Source: Candidatus Microthrix parvicella Bio17-1
GTDB lineage: Bacteria > Actinomycetota > Acidimicrobiia > Acidimicrobiales > Microtrichaceae
Reading direction: 5' to 3'
Length of the DNA stretch: 64,000 bases
Assembly: GCF_000299415.1 (NCBI RefSeq)
Contig: NZ_AMPG01000002.1
Coordinates: forward strand, 62,001 to 126,000
In this document: in pieces, positions 51,445 through 60,620 of the stretch
How the letters are laid out: each line of letters begins with the position of its first letter
Numbering within the stretch: the first letter of the stretch is position 1
The notes under the pieces: model-generated
Databases searched by the model: none
What the model was told of the DNA's origin: nothing
Seen by the model: the letters and a program-made list of their open reading frames with translations, nothing else
Made by a program: the position numbers and the translations under genes

Positions 51445-52563
51445 ATGCCATTGGATCTTGACCTCAGCAGCGAACAAGACATGCTCACCGAGATGGTCGC
51501 CGGGGTGGCCGACCGGTTCAGCCCGCTGACGCGGGTGCGCGACCTGGAGGACGATCCCACCGGATACTCGCCCGAGTTGTGGGCTCAGCTCGGCGAGCTC
51601 GGCCTGATCGGTCTGCTGCTTCCCGAGGCTCACGGCGGCTCCGGCATGTCGATGGTGGACGCCGTCGTGGTCTACAAGGAGCTTGGTCGCAACCTGGTGC
51701 CCTCCCCGCACCTGGTCAGCTCGGTGCTGGCCGGCGGGCTCATCGCCCGCGGTGCCGGTGAGGACCAGCAGGCCCAATGGCTTCCCACGCTGGCCTCGGG
51801 CGAGACGGTCTGGACGGTCGCCGTGCAGGAGCCCGGGGGCGGGTTCACCGACGCCGGCATCACCACGAAGGCGGTCACCACCGACGCCGGGTTCGCGCTC
51901 ACCGGCACCAAGCGCCACGTGTTCTTCGCCTCGGCCGCTCGGCATCTGGTGGTGGCGGCCCGCGCTGCGGACGACAGGGTCGACCTGTTCGTCGTCGACG
52001 CCGGCGCTGAGGGGATGACGCTGACCCAGCAGATGAGTATCGCCTCGGACACCCAGTATCAGGTGGACCTGGCCGGTACCCCGGCTGTGCGCCTCGGCGA
52101 CGCCGGCACCGGTTGGAACAACTGGAACCAGACCCTGACCGAGGCGATGATCCTGTTGGCCGCCCAGGCGGTTGGTGGCGCCGACCAGGCGCTGAGGATC
52201 ACGGCCGACTATTCCAAGGAGCGCAAGCAGTTTGGCAAGGCACTTGCCGAATTTCAGGCGCTCAGCCACGACATGGCCAACTGCCGAACCGCCGTCGACG
52301 GTGCCGAGGTGCTCACCTACGAGGCGGCATGGAGCCACGACACCGGTCGGGACATTGCCAAGCTGGCGCCGATGGCCAAGCTGTTTGCCGCCAAGACGTT
52401 CCGAGACGTGACCGCAATCGGTCAGCAGATCTTCGGCGGCATCGGCTTTACCCTGGAAGCCGACATCCAGCTGTACTTCCGTCGGGCCAAGTCCCTCCAG
52501 CTCAACTGGTGGGACGACCGGCACCTCGAGCGCCTCATCGCCGCCCAGGTGCTCGACGCCTGA
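51445..52563 (+). CDS. Acyl-CoA dehydrogenase
   Basis: A 372-residue acyl-CoA dehydrogenase, distinct from the one at 47824. N-terminal helical part LDLDLSSEQDMLTEMVAGVADRF; middle beta domain GETVWTVAVQEPGGGFTDAG, ITTKAVTTDAGFALTGTKRHVFFA; C-terminal YSKERKQFGKALAEFQALSHDMANC and GQQIFGGIGFTLEADIQLYFRR. Such shorter enzymes frequently form alpha2beta2 heterotetramers with a second dehydrogenase, for example for steroid side chains. AGGAG at 51431-51435 precedes the ATG. Last gene of the acyl-CoA set. Confidence 0.88.
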   Translation: MPLDLDLSSEQDMLTEMVAGVADRFSPLTRVRDLEDDPTGYSPELWAQLGELGLIGLLLPEAHGGSGMSMVDAVVVYKELGRNLVPSPHLVSSVLAGGLIARGAGEDQQAQWLPTLASGETVWTVAVQEPGGGFTDAGITTKAVTTDAGFALTGTKRHVFFASAARHLVVAARAADDRVDLFVVDAGAEGMTLTQQMSIASDTQYQVDLAGTPAVRLGDAGTGWNNWNQTLTEAMILLAAQAVGGADQALRITADYSKERKQFGKALAEFQALSHDMANCRTAVDGAEVLTYEAAWSHDTGRDIAKLAPMAKLFAAKTFRDVTAIGQQIFGGIGFTLEADIQLYFRRAKSLQLNWWDDRHLERLIAAQVLDA

Positions 52564-52616
52564 GCCCCCGAGACCGAGTTGGCGATCTGAACATTGATCG
52601 ACTGTGAGTGAGGCCC

Positions 52617-53183
52617 ATGGCTTACCCGGACACGCCTGGTTGGAGTCGTCGCATCTCGCGCCTCCGCAAGGTTCGATACTTGGGCAGCCACTCGAAGATC
52701 CCGAGGCAGAAAGACCGCCTTGACCTCACGTTCTTCCCGGCGGGAATCAGCATCTCGGAGGGTCGCAACCCGGGGGTGAGGCTGTCGTGGGCATCGATCA
52801 AACGAGTGGACGTTCTCGACCAGGATCAGGTCACCGAACAGATCACGGCCACGAGGGTCATGTTGCTCGGCGCACTTGCGGTCGTCGCAAAGAAGTCGAT
52901 GACCAACAGCTTCATCGAGATCGAGGACGCCGACGGTGTCTGGATCCTCGCCGTTCCCGGTTTGTCGTTCGTGGAGCTGAAGGCCGGCCTGATTCCGATC
53001 CTTGAGCGCTACCTGCCGCATCAGGCGGCCGCAATCGCCGTTCGGCCCGAGCCGCCCCGCACGATGCCGGCGCAGCCCGACCCGGCCGCCCGCCTGCAGC
53101 GTGCGGCCGCCATGTTCGAGCAGGGACTCCTCACCCCAGAGGAATACCAGACAATTCGCGCCGGCATCATTGCCGACCTGTAG
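52617..53183 (+). CDS. SHOCT-like domain protein
   Basis: A 188-residue protein. The first two-thirds (FFPAGISISEGRNPGVRLSW, FIEIEDADGVWILAVPGLS) looks like a beta-rich PH-like domain; residues about 155-188, ARLQRAAAMFEQGLLTPEEY plus IRAGIIADL, fit a C-terminal SHOCT motif, a short helical module often at the end of bacterial proteins. ATG 52617 follows TGAGG; GTG 52608 is also possible. Function unknown, possibly a membrane-stress or tethering protein. Confidence 0.65.
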   Translation: MAYPDTPGWSRRISRLRKVRYLGSHSKIPRQKDRLDLTFFPAGISISEGRNPGVRLSWASIKRVDVLDQDQVTEQITATRVMLLGALAVVAKKSMTNSFIEIEDADGVWILAVPGLSFVELKAGLIPILERYLPHQAAAIAVRPEPPRTMPAQPDPAARLQRAAAMFEQGLLTPEEYQTIRAGIIADL

Positions 53184-53193
53184 CGCCCGGCGC

Positions 53194-54126
53194 CTACACC
53201 GGCCCGATCGCCAGGCCAATCGCCAGCAGCACCCCAAAAACCAGTTGCACCTGGCCGGTGCGTCCCAGGACCTTGATCAGCCCCTGGCCCTCGGCCCCTC
53301 GAAACACCTGGGTCAAGGCGATGTTCGCCAAGGGCAGCGCGACGAACGCCGCGGCACCGATCAGGCGACCCGACCATCCGGCGATGAACATCAACAGGAT
53401 GAACGGTCCCAGCATGCAGACGGCGTAGAGGACACGGGTCTTCGGCGGTCCCAGCCGGACCGCCAGCGTTCGCTTGCCCGAGAGCGTGTCGCCCGGGATG
53501 TCGCGCAGATTGTTCACCACCAGCAGGGCCGTGGCCAACAGGCCCATGGCGGCACCGGCGCCGATGGCAAGCAGCGTGATCTGTCCCGACTGCACAAACG
53601 CTGAGAACACCGTGGCCACCAGGCCGAAGAACACGAACACGAACACTTCGCCCAGTCCCGCGTAGCCGTACGGACTGGGTCCGCCGGTGTAGAACCACCC
53701 GGCGGCCACCGACGCCACACCGACCAGGGCCAAACGCCAGTCGACCAGGATCACCAACGGTGCGCCGGCGACCAGTGTCACCCCGAACGCCACCAGCATG
53801 GCCCGCTTGACCTCGGCGGGTGTGGCCAGGCCGTCGCCCACCAGGCGGGGTGGGCCCACGCGCCGTCCCGGGTCATCGGTGCCCCGCCGGCCATCGGAGT
53901 AGTCGTTGGCGTAGTTGGTGGCGACCTGAACGGCCAGCGCCACGACGAGGGCACACAGAAAGCGCCAGGCGATGAAGTGAAACTGCGCTTCAACCCCAAC
54001 CGAGGTCCACACCCCCACCGCAGTTCCCACCAGCACGGGCGCAATTGCCGCAGGCAGGGTGCGCGGGCGGGCGCCGAGCACCCACCGGTTCTGGGTCGTC
54101 AGAGCGGTCGCTGCATCGGTTGGCAC
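53194..54126 (-). CDS. menA: 1,4-dihydroxy-2-naphthoate polyprenyltransferase
   Basis: Integral-membrane UbiA-family prenyltransferase, about 310 residues with eight or nine hydrophobic segments. The N-terminus WVLGARPRTLPAAIAPVLVG is typical of MenA. The aspartate-rich prenyl-diphosphate sites appear as NYANDYSDGRRGTDD and, in the second half, NNLRDIPGDTLSGKRTLAVRLG. It attaches the isoprenoid side chain before MenG methylates. GTG 54126 is the likely start; the open frame continues upstream over the divergent menE gene. Confidence 0.92.
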   Translation of the reverse strand: MPTDAATALTTQNRWVLGARPRTLPAAIAPVLVGTAVGVWTSVGVEAQFHFIAWRFLCALVVALAVQVATNYANDYSDGRRGTDDPGRRVGPPRLVGDGLATPAEVKRAMLVAFGVTLVAGAPLVILVDWRLALVGVASVAAGWFYTGGPSPYGYAGLGEVFVFVFFGLVATVFSAFVQSGQITLLAIGAGAAMGLLATALLVVNNLRDIPGDTLSGKRTLAVRLGPPKTRVLYAVCMLGPFILLMFIAGWSGRLIGAAAFVALPLANIALTQVFRGAEGQGLIKVLGRTGQVQLVFGVLLAIGLAIGPV

Positions 54127-54162
54127 CCGGGCGACTTTATCCGGGGCCTCTACGATGCCAAC

Positions 54163-55293
54163 GTGACCGGACGGCTCGTGGCGTTGCAGATGGAGGGCGG
54201 GCTCCGCTTTCTTCGTGAAGTACAACGCATCTGGGACGAGGGCGATGCCGTGGCGCCGCTTCCGGTTGATGCGCCCAAACCCCATCTCGACACCCTGCTG
54301 GCGACGCTGGCCCCGGACGTGCTCATCGACGCCGCCGGCGACCCGTTCGCCCTCACCGGTGGACGACCGATCGCCGTCGGCGATGCGCTCATCATTGCCA
54401 CCTCGGGCACCTCAGGGAGACCCAAGGGCATCGTCCACACCCACCGCTCACTCGAGTACATGGCGTTCGCAACGTCCACGGCGCTCGGAGTCGAAGGCGA
54501 CACCCGGTGGCTGGTGGCGCTGCCACTGAACCACATCGGCGGCTTCTCGATCATCCCTCGGGCACTTCACACCGGCGCCGGGCTGGAACTCCTGCCCCGG
54601 TTCGAGGCCGGCGCAGTCGAGGCCGCCGCCAGAGCAGGCGCCACCCACACCTCACTGGTGACCACGGCCCTGGCCCGGATCGACCCGTCGCTGTTTCGTC
54701 GCATTCTGCTGGGTGGCTCGGCAATCCCCACCGATCGGCCGGACAACTGCATCGCCACCTACGGCATGACCGAGACCGCAGGAGGAGTCGTCTACGACGG
54801 CCTGCCCCTCAACGGGGTGACCGTCCACATCGAAGCACCCGACCACGACGGTCTCGGCGAGATCCGCATCTCGTCGCCCACGATGATGCGCTGTTACCGG
54901 GACGGCACCGTTCCCTTCGACCCGGAGGGGTTTCTGGCCACCGGCGACCTGGGGCGCATGGGCCCCGATGGGCGCCTCAGCGTGCAGGGCCGGGCAGACG
55001 ACGTGATCGTCAGCGGCGGGCACAAAGTGTGGCCGGAGCCCGTGGAGGCGTTGTTGCGCGGCGCCCCCCGGGTGGCCGATGCCGCAGTGCGGGCCCGGCC
55101 GGATCCGGAGTGGGGCCAGGCGGTGGAGGCGCTGGTGGTACCGACCGACCCCTCGGCTCCCCCATCGCTTGGCGAACTGCGCGGGATCGTCAAGGAACAC
55201 CTGCCCGCCTACTGCGCCCCGCAGCAGCTCACGTTGGTCGACGAGCTGCCCCGCACCGAGCTGGGCAAGCTGCGACGGTCCCGACTGCGGTAG
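54163..55293 (+). CDS. menE: o-Succinylbenzoate-CoA ligase-like AMP-binding enzyme
   Basis: Adenylate-forming ligase of about 376 residues, short as MenE proteins of actinobacteria are. P-loop LIIATSGTSGRPKGIVHTH, LVALPLNHIGGFSIIPRAL, CIATYGMTETAGGVVYDG, hinge VQGRADDVIVSGGHKVWPEPVE and the catalytic lysine at LPRTELGKLRRSRL. Divergent from menA by about 36 bp. GTG 54163 is the first plausible start; ATG 54190 is the other. A TACGAT at 54151-54156 may be the -10 of a leaderless message. Confidence 0.82.
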   Translation: MTGRLVALQMEGGLRFLREVQRIWDEGDAVAPLPVDAPKPHLDTLLATLAPDVLIDAAGDPFALTGGRPIAVGDALIIATSGTSGRPKGIVHTHRSLEYMAFATSTALGVEGDTRWLVALPLNHIGGFSIIPRALHTGAGLELLPRFEAGAVEAAARAGATHTSLVTTALARIDPSLFRRILLGGSAIPTDRPDNCIATYGMTETAGGVVYDGLPLNGVTVHIEAPDHDGLGEIRISSPTMMRCYRDGTVPFDPEGFLATGDLGRMGPDGRLSVQGRADDVIVSGGHKVWPEPVEALLRGAPRVADAAVRARPDPEWGQAVEALVVPTDPSAPPSLGELRGIVKEHLPAYCAPQQLTLVDELPRTELGKLRRSRLR

Positions 55294-55296
55294 GCG

Positions 55297-55950
55297 TCAG
55301 CTCGGATCGGGTCGTTGCACCGAGGCCAACCTGTCCACGTGCACCGGGAAGCCAGGGAGTTGGATCTGTACCTGATGACCGCCGTTGGCCGCCAGGTGCA
55401 ACACGTAATCCTCCACCTCATCCCAGCTGTCCATCCGTGGCTGGGCGATGTCGGTGTTGTAGGGCTGGCCAAAGCAAATCACCTGATTGCCTGAGGCACG
55501 CAACGCCTTGACATTGTGGGGGGCATCGTCGATGTAGCAGTCGCAGGCCACATCGGGTTTTGCGCCGAGAAAGCAGATGTCGCGGTACGGGATCTGCACC
55601 CGATCCAGCCAGGCCACGGTGTCGGCCACCACGACCGCGTGACTCCAGTTGACGTAGAGGCGGTGGGTGACGATACGAATCCACACCCCGGCATCGGACA
55701 GCCGCCACAAGGACTCAACCGCCCCGGCGATCGGCTCCATCTTCGCCAGCATGCGATGCTTCACCGCTGCGGTGCGCAGCAGTTCCCCCAACGTGTCGGG
55801 GGCCAGACCCCACTCGTCGAAGCCCCACGACCGATTGGTCGGCAACGATTCGACGGGGACGCCCAGTTCGTCGGCGACCACGTGCTTGAACGCCTCGGTG
55901 AAATCACCACACACGCCATCCAGGTCCACGCCCAACACAAATGGGTTCAT
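55297..55950 (-). CDS. 5'(3')-deoxyribonucleotidase-like HAD protein (NT5C type)
   Basis: A 217-residue HAD-superfamily phosphatase. The nucleophile motif VLGVDLDGVCGDFTEAF appears at residues 4-20; IRIVTHRLYV is motif II and DCYIDDAPHNVKAL the acidic motif IV. The arrangement fits the cytosolic 5'-nucleotidase type C family, which dephosphorylates deoxynucleotides. ATG 55950 puts the motif at the extreme N-terminus as expected. Its 3' end abuts menE convergently. Confidence 0.78.
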   Translation of the reverse strand: MNPFVLGVDLDGVCGDFTEAFKHVVADELGVPVESLPTNRSWGFDEWGLAPDTLGELLRTAAVKHRMLAKMEPIAGAVESLWRLSDAGVWIRIVTHRLYVNWSHAVVVADTVAWLDRVQIPYRDICFLGAKPDVACDCYIDDAPHNVKALRASGNQVICFGQPYNTDIAQPRMDSWDEVEDYVLHLAANGGHQVQIQLPGFPVHVDRLASVQRPDPS

Positions 55951-56110
55951 CGAGGGACCTGGATCGATCGGTGGATATTGTGCCGTGTGATCACCATCCG
56001 AGAATAGCGAGGCTGCGCGATCGCATCGAGCCTGTCGCCCGGCCCTCGGCCTTGGGGCACACACCGATCGCTGCGGCTTTCGCTTCGAGCATGGCCGTTA
56101 GGGTTTCGGT

Positions 56111-56767
56111 GTGGATGACGCACCCGCGAACCCGATCGGCGACCAGTCCCCGTCGCCGAGGCCGGAGCGACGCGACACCGAACGGCGGAGGCTGGGCCGA
56201 GGCATGGCGGTCATCCTGCTGATCGGCAGCGTGATCGCCGGGTTCACGATCGTGCTCGGCGTGATGTCGTTCGCCGTGCTCGGCCGGGAGGACGTGCCCG
56301 ACCCCAAGGTGGATCTGCGCGACCAGAGCGAGTTCCGCGACGGATGCGCGCTGGTGCCCGGCGACGAGGTCACCGACCTGCTCGGCTCCAAGCCCGGCTC
56401 TCCAAAGCAACTGCCCGTTCTGGGCGGGGGCTGCATCTGGAAGTCCGCCGACGGCACGGTGCTGGAAATCCAATTACATCCCCGAGACCCCGAGGCCCTG
56501 CCCGAGGGTGCCCAGCGCAGGGTGGAGGGTGCCACCGTGGTCGATTTGGGCGTCGGCGCGGTGTCGGTTGCCGGTCGGGCCGATACCGACGGTCGCGCTC
56601 TGTGGGTGCGCACGGACACGGTCACCGCCCGCGTGGAACTCTCACGCACCGACCCGGGTGCGGAACCGCTGATGACCGCGCTGGCCGACGCGTTGGCCCG
56701 GCGCCTTCCGTTGGCCCAGGCGGGCCCACCGCCCACGCCCACCCCCACCACCCTCGGTGGCCCGTAG
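56111..56767 (+). CDS. Membrane-anchored hypothetical protein
   Basis: A 218-residue protein with a charged N-terminus (RPERRDTERRRLGRG), one membrane segment at residues about 32-56 (MAVILLIGSVIAGFTIVLGVMSF) and an exported domain. The domain shows CALVPGDEVTDLLGS and GCIWKSADGTVLEIQL, reminiscent of actinobacterial DUF3558-like lipoprotein domains, then a Pro/Thr tail. No enzymatic motif. Starts GTG 56111. Role unknown. Confidence 0.6.
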   Translation: MDDAPANPIGDQSPSPRPERRDTERRRLGRGMAVILLIGSVIAGFTIVLGVMSFAVLGREDVPDPKVDLRDQSEFRDGCALVPGDEVTDLLGSKPGSPKQLPVLGGGCIWKSADGTVLEIQLHPRDPEALPEGAQRRVEGATVVDLGVGAVSVAGRADTDGRALWVRTDTVTARVELSRTDPGAEPLMTALADALARRLPLAQAGPPPTPTPTTLGGP

Positions 56768-56799
56768 CTCGTCCCCATGCCCGTCCGCAGCCTGGGACG

Positions 56800-58416
56800 T
56801 CAGGCCTCAAGCAGCGTGAACCCACCCTGGCCATCCAGGTGGGCCGTCGCCCCGGCGCCGCCGAATGCACGGACCCGAACCGCGTCGGCCTCCGCATCGC
56901 TGGTGGCCACCGTGTGAAACACCGGACCACCCACCGGAGGGGTTCGCAACACCGCCACCACGCGATCGTGTCCCTCGAAGGTGGGGATCACGGTGGCGCC
57001 AACCACCGTGGCCCGGCCGGTCAGGTTGGCATCAACGTCCACCGCTTCGGTGTGCCTGCTCGACTCCTCGGTGACGTCCAGCGCCACGAACGGCGCCGGA
57101 GCCCCCGCGGTGTTCACGCCGGTGTCCGGCAACCCATGGCCCGGGACGCCGGGCTCGTCCCGGCCGATGCGCAGCATCATGGCCCCGGGCTTGGTGAGCA
57201 TCCCGCTGATCGACGTCACCAGTCCCCTCGCCGATCCGTCGTTCGTCTCCAGACGACGTAGCCGCTGCGCCATCGCCACCACCGAGGCCAGCATGGCGTT
57301 GTTCAGCGGCCCGCCGGCAAAGGTCATACCACCGGTGACCGTCAGCCTCGTGGCATCCAGCGGCAGACCGAGGGCCCGGGCCTGCACCTGGACGGCCGAC
57401 GGGAAACACGCATACAGGTCGACCAACTCCGCACCGAGGCCCTCCTCAACCTGAACCCCAAGGTGGGCGGCCAGTGCCTCGACCACATTTTCGAATGCCG
57501 GCCAACGGTGGGGATCGGCCCGCTGCGGCAACGGCACGATGAGGTTTGACTCGGCCGTCGCCTCAACGGTCACCCGGCGTCGAGGCGGGATGCGCAGGCG
57601 TTCAGCCAACCCGGTGGACACCAACACCAGGGCCGATGCCGAATCCACATTCCACTGTGAGCACAGCGACCGGGTGTACGGGTCGGCCACCATCCGGTTT
57701 CCGCCCTCGGTCGACACGATGGCCCCCGACGGCGGCTCGCTCCGATCCCAGGCGGTGGGGTTGTCGGCGGCCACGGCGGCAAACCCGGCCCACAGGTCGC
57801 CCAGCCGGCGCCGAAGCGCCGCCCGGTCGATGCCGTCTGCACCGGCCAGCGCATCCTCGATGATCGCGTACTGGGTTGCCGGGGTGGCCAGGTCGCGCTC
57901 CAGTTCCAGGTCGCTCATCAGGTCGGCGGCCGGATGGATCACCTCGTCCGGTTGGGCGCCCTCGGGACCGGCGGTCTCGGTCGGCACGCCGCCGCGCCTG
58001 GCGATGGCCCGGTCCCGGGCCCGGGCCTCGCCGCCCACCACCACGGCCGCCTGCACCTCCCCTCGCAGAATCGCCCCGCACGCTTCGGCGATCAGCCGCT
58101 GCTGGAGGATGCCGATGTCGGCGCGCACCGTGTGCACGGGCCCGCCTGCTCCCAACCCCAGGCGTTCGGCCAGGACGGCGCCGGCATCGCTGCAACGCCA
58201 GGTGCCCTCGGCTACCCCGACCCAGCCAACCTCGGCGGCCAGCTCAACACGCGCCGACCCACCCGGCCCGGCCGCATCGTCGAGCGCGCCGACCAGCGCC
58301 CGCTCCATCCACCCGACGGCGTCCGGCGCCTCGTGATCGCCCGGTCGACCGACGGCCGTCGCCACTCCCACGATGGTGGGTGCGGGCGAAAGGCTCGGTT
58401 CGATCGTGTCGTTCAC
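56800..58416 (-). CDS. Atypical thiolase-family protein with C-terminal extra domain
   Basis: A 538-residue thiolase-fold protein. N-terminal PTIVGVATAVGRPG and IRGEVQ-like block ILRGEVQAAVVVGGEA are thiolase features; the second half has VTGGMTFAGGPLNNAMLASV. The position of the usual acyl-binding cysteine (RADIGILQQRL) has none, and the GHP box is replaced by GGP. The last about 90 residues resemble the extra C-terminal domain of type-1 thiolase-like proteins. It may bind CoA esters without classical thiolysis. Divergent from the DUF255 gene by 43 bp. Confidence 0.75.
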   Translation of the reverse strand: MNDTIEPSLSPAPTIVGVATAVGRPGDHEAPDAVGWMERALVGALDDAAGPGGSARVELAAEVGWVGVAEGTWRCSDAGAVLAERLGLGAGGPVHTVRADIGILQQRLIAEACGAILRGEVQAAVVVGGEARARDRAIARRGGVPTETAGPEGAQPDEVIHPAADLMSDLELERDLATPATQYAIIEDALAGADGIDRAALRRRLGDLWAGFAAVAADNPTAWDRSEPPSGAIVSTEGGNRMVADPYTRSLCSQWNVDSASALVLVSTGLAERLRIPPRRRVTVEATAESNLIVPLPQRADPHRWPAFENVVEALAAHLGVQVEEGLGAELVDLYACFPSAVQVQARALGLPLDATRLTVTGGMTFAGGPLNNAMLASVVAMAQRLRRLETNDGSARGLVTSISGMLTKPGAMMLRIGRDEPGVPGHGLPDTGVNTAGAPAPFVALDVTEESSRHTEAVDVDANLTGRATVVGATVIPTFEGHDRVVAVLRTPPVGGPVFHTVATSDAEADAVRVRAFGGAGATAHLDGQGGFTLLEA

Positions 58417-58459
58417 AGGTTGAGCCTATGGCCGGGCCGCCCGCCGTTACCTTGAGGTG

Positions 58460-60499
58460 ATGGCCAACCGTCTCGCCAACTCCACCAGCCCCTACCTGCG
58501 CCAGCACGCCCACAATCCGGTGGACTGGTACCCGTGGGGTGACGCCGCATTCACCGCGGCCAGTGAGCGCGACGTGCCGCTGCTGATCTCGGTGGGCTAC
58601 TCGTCGTGCCACTGGTGCCACGTGATGGCCCACGAGAGCTTCGAGAACCCCGACGTGGCGGCGAGGATGAACCAGCACTTCATCAACGTCAAAGTGGACC
58701 GCGAAGAACGTCCCGACATCGACGCGGTGTACATGTTGGCCACCCAGGCGATGACCGGCCACGGCGGCTGGCCGATGACCGTGCTGGCCACCCCAGATGG
58801 GCGCCCCTTCTTCTGCGGCACGTACTTCCCGCCCGAACCGCGTCAGGGCATGCCCGGGTTCACCCAACTGATCGACGCGCTCGCCGACGCATGGACCACC
58901 AGGCGCGGCGAGTTGGAGGAACAGGCCGACACGTTGGCCGAGGCGATCCGCAGATCGGAACCGCTGGATCCCGGCGCCCCCGCCCCAAACCTGACGGCGA
59001 TCGACGAGGCCGTCCTCGGGCTGGCTCACATCGCCGACGCCGAATGGGGTGGGTTCGGGTCGGCACCCAAGTTTCCGCAGAGCGCAGCGATCGATCTGCT
59101 GCTACGCCACGCCCGCCGCACCGGGTCGGAGACCTCGCTGTCGGTTGCCCGCAGCGCGCTCGACCACATGGCCACCGGGGGCATCTGGGACCACATCGGT
59201 GGCGGTTTTGCTCGCTACTCGACCGACCGCCAATGGCTGGTGCCCCACTTCGAGAAGATGGCCTACGACAACGCCCTGCTGATCCGCCCCTATCTGCATG
59301 CCTGGCAACTCACGGGCGAGGACCGCTACCGCCAGATCGTCGAGGAGACCATTGTCTACCTGCTCGACGAGCTCCGTCTGCCCGCCGGTGGGTTTGCATC
59401 GGCCCAGGATGCGGACAGCGCCGAACCCGATCACCCCAACGGTCCGGGTCGGGAGGGTCGATTTGCCACCTGGACCCCGGCAGAGCTGATCGAGGTGATG
59501 GGCGAGGATGGAGGAAACAAGGTGGCCGGTTACTGGGGAATCACCGCTGCTGGAAACTTTGAGGGCCGGTCGATCCCCCACCGGATCGGGCATCTCGACG
59601 AGCCCCAGCGCGATCGGGTTCTCGACGAGGTTCGTGCCGGTCTGCTGCAGGTTCGTCGCCACCGGCCCCAGCCGGGTTTGGACGACAAGGTGCTCGTGGA
59701 GTGGAACGCCCTGATCATCGCATCGCTGGCCGAGGCGGCCGCCGCCATGGATCAACCCGGCTGGGGCGACGCTGCCGTGGGCGCCGCCGAGTTCCTCCTG
59801 GAACACCTGCGGCGGGACGGCCGCTGGCACCGTTCGTGGTCGGCCCAGGCTGCGGAGGCCTCCCATCGGGCGGTGGCCAACGATCTGGCGGCATTGATCG
59901 ATGCGCTGGTGCGACTGGGTGAGCTCACCGGCGAGCGCCGCTGGGAGGCTGAAGCCCGGGACGTGGCCGATGAGTTGCTGAACAACCACCTGGACGAGTC
60001 AACGGGAACGCTCTGGACCACCCCCGACGACGGCGAGACGTTGGTGGGGCGGCCACGCGATGTCGTGGACGGGGCCATCCCCTCGGCCAACTCGGTCGCG
60101 GCCGGAGCCATGCTGAGGCTGGCCGCGCTCACCGGCGCCACCCACTACGCCGATGCGGGACGAGCGATCATCGCCGCGGTCGCCCCGCTGGCCGAGGGCC
60201 GGGGCATGTCGTTTGCCCACCTGTTGGCGGCTGCAGAGGACGACGCGGGCGGCATGACCGAGGTGGTCATCACCGGCGACCGACCCGACCTGGTCGAGGA
60301 GGTTCGGGCGCACTGGCTGCCGGCGGTCGTGTTGGCTTGGGGTCAGCCCGGCGACAGCCCGTTGTGGGAGGGGCGCAACGAGTCGGGCGGTCTTGGTGAG
60401 GGTGACGATGCGGGACGGGCCTATGTCTGTCGGGGCTCGGTGTGTTCACCACCGGCGACGACACCCGAGGAGCTCCGTCACCAGCTGCTGGGACATTAG
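58460..60499 (+). CDS. Thioredoxin domain-containing protein, DUF255/YyaL family
   Basis: A 679-residue cytoplasmic protein. The N-terminal thioredoxin-like (DUF255) domain begins [21 protein letters not shown] and has [16 protein letters not shown] with a CxxC. The rest forms an alpha-toroid like that of glycosidase-like six-hairpin enzymes: [48 protein letters not shown]. Related to eukaryotic SPATA20. Biochemical role unsettled; perhaps a redox or sugar epimerase-like function. ATG 58460 preferred over GTG 58457. Confidence 0.88.
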   Translation: MANRLANSTSPYLRQHAHNPVDWYPWGDAAFTAASERDVPLLISVGYSSCHWCHVMAHESFENPDVAARMNQHFINVKVDREERPDIDAVYMLATQAMTGHGGWPMTVLATPDGRPFFCGTYFPPEPRQGMPGFTQLIDALADAWTTRRGELEEQADTLAEAIRRSEPLDPGAPAPNLTAIDEAVLGLAHIADAEWGGFGSAPKFPQSAAIDLLLRHARRTGSETSLSVARSALDHMATGGIWDHIGGGFARYSTDRQWLVPHFEKMAYDNALLIRPYLHAWQLTGEDRYRQIVEETIVYLLDELRLPAGGFASAQDADSAEPDHPNGPGREGRFATWTPAELIEVMGEDGGNKVAGYWGITAAGNFEGRSIPHRIGHLDEPQRDRVLDEVRAGLLQVRRHRPQPGLDDKVLVEWNALIIASLAEAAAAMDQPGWGDAAVGAAEFLLEHLRRDGRWHRSWSAQAAEASHRAVANDLAALIDALVRLGELTGERRWEAEARDVADELLNNHLDESTGTLWTTPDDGETLVGRPRDVVDGAIPSANSVAAGAMLRLAALTGATHYADAGRAIIAAVAPLAEGRGMSFAHLLAAAEDDAGGMTEVVITGDRPDLVEEVRAHWLPAVVLAWGQPGDSPLWEGRNESGGLGEGDDAGRAYVCRGSVCSPPATTPEELRHQLLGH

Positions 60500-60620
60500 G
60501 CCTCGCTGCATTTTCTCATCAGGATTGATGGGTTCCTCGACCGGTAACGGGAAACGCTGTCGGGTTACGTTGAGATTGTGCCGTTTGGCATACCCTCTCC
60601 AACACCTCGGGAGCCAGACC

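Noticed and set aside
57539-58336. Plus-strand frames opposite the thiolase-like gene
   Set aside because: Ser/Arg/Pro-rich, no ribosome-binding site, antisense to a gene with recognisable fold.
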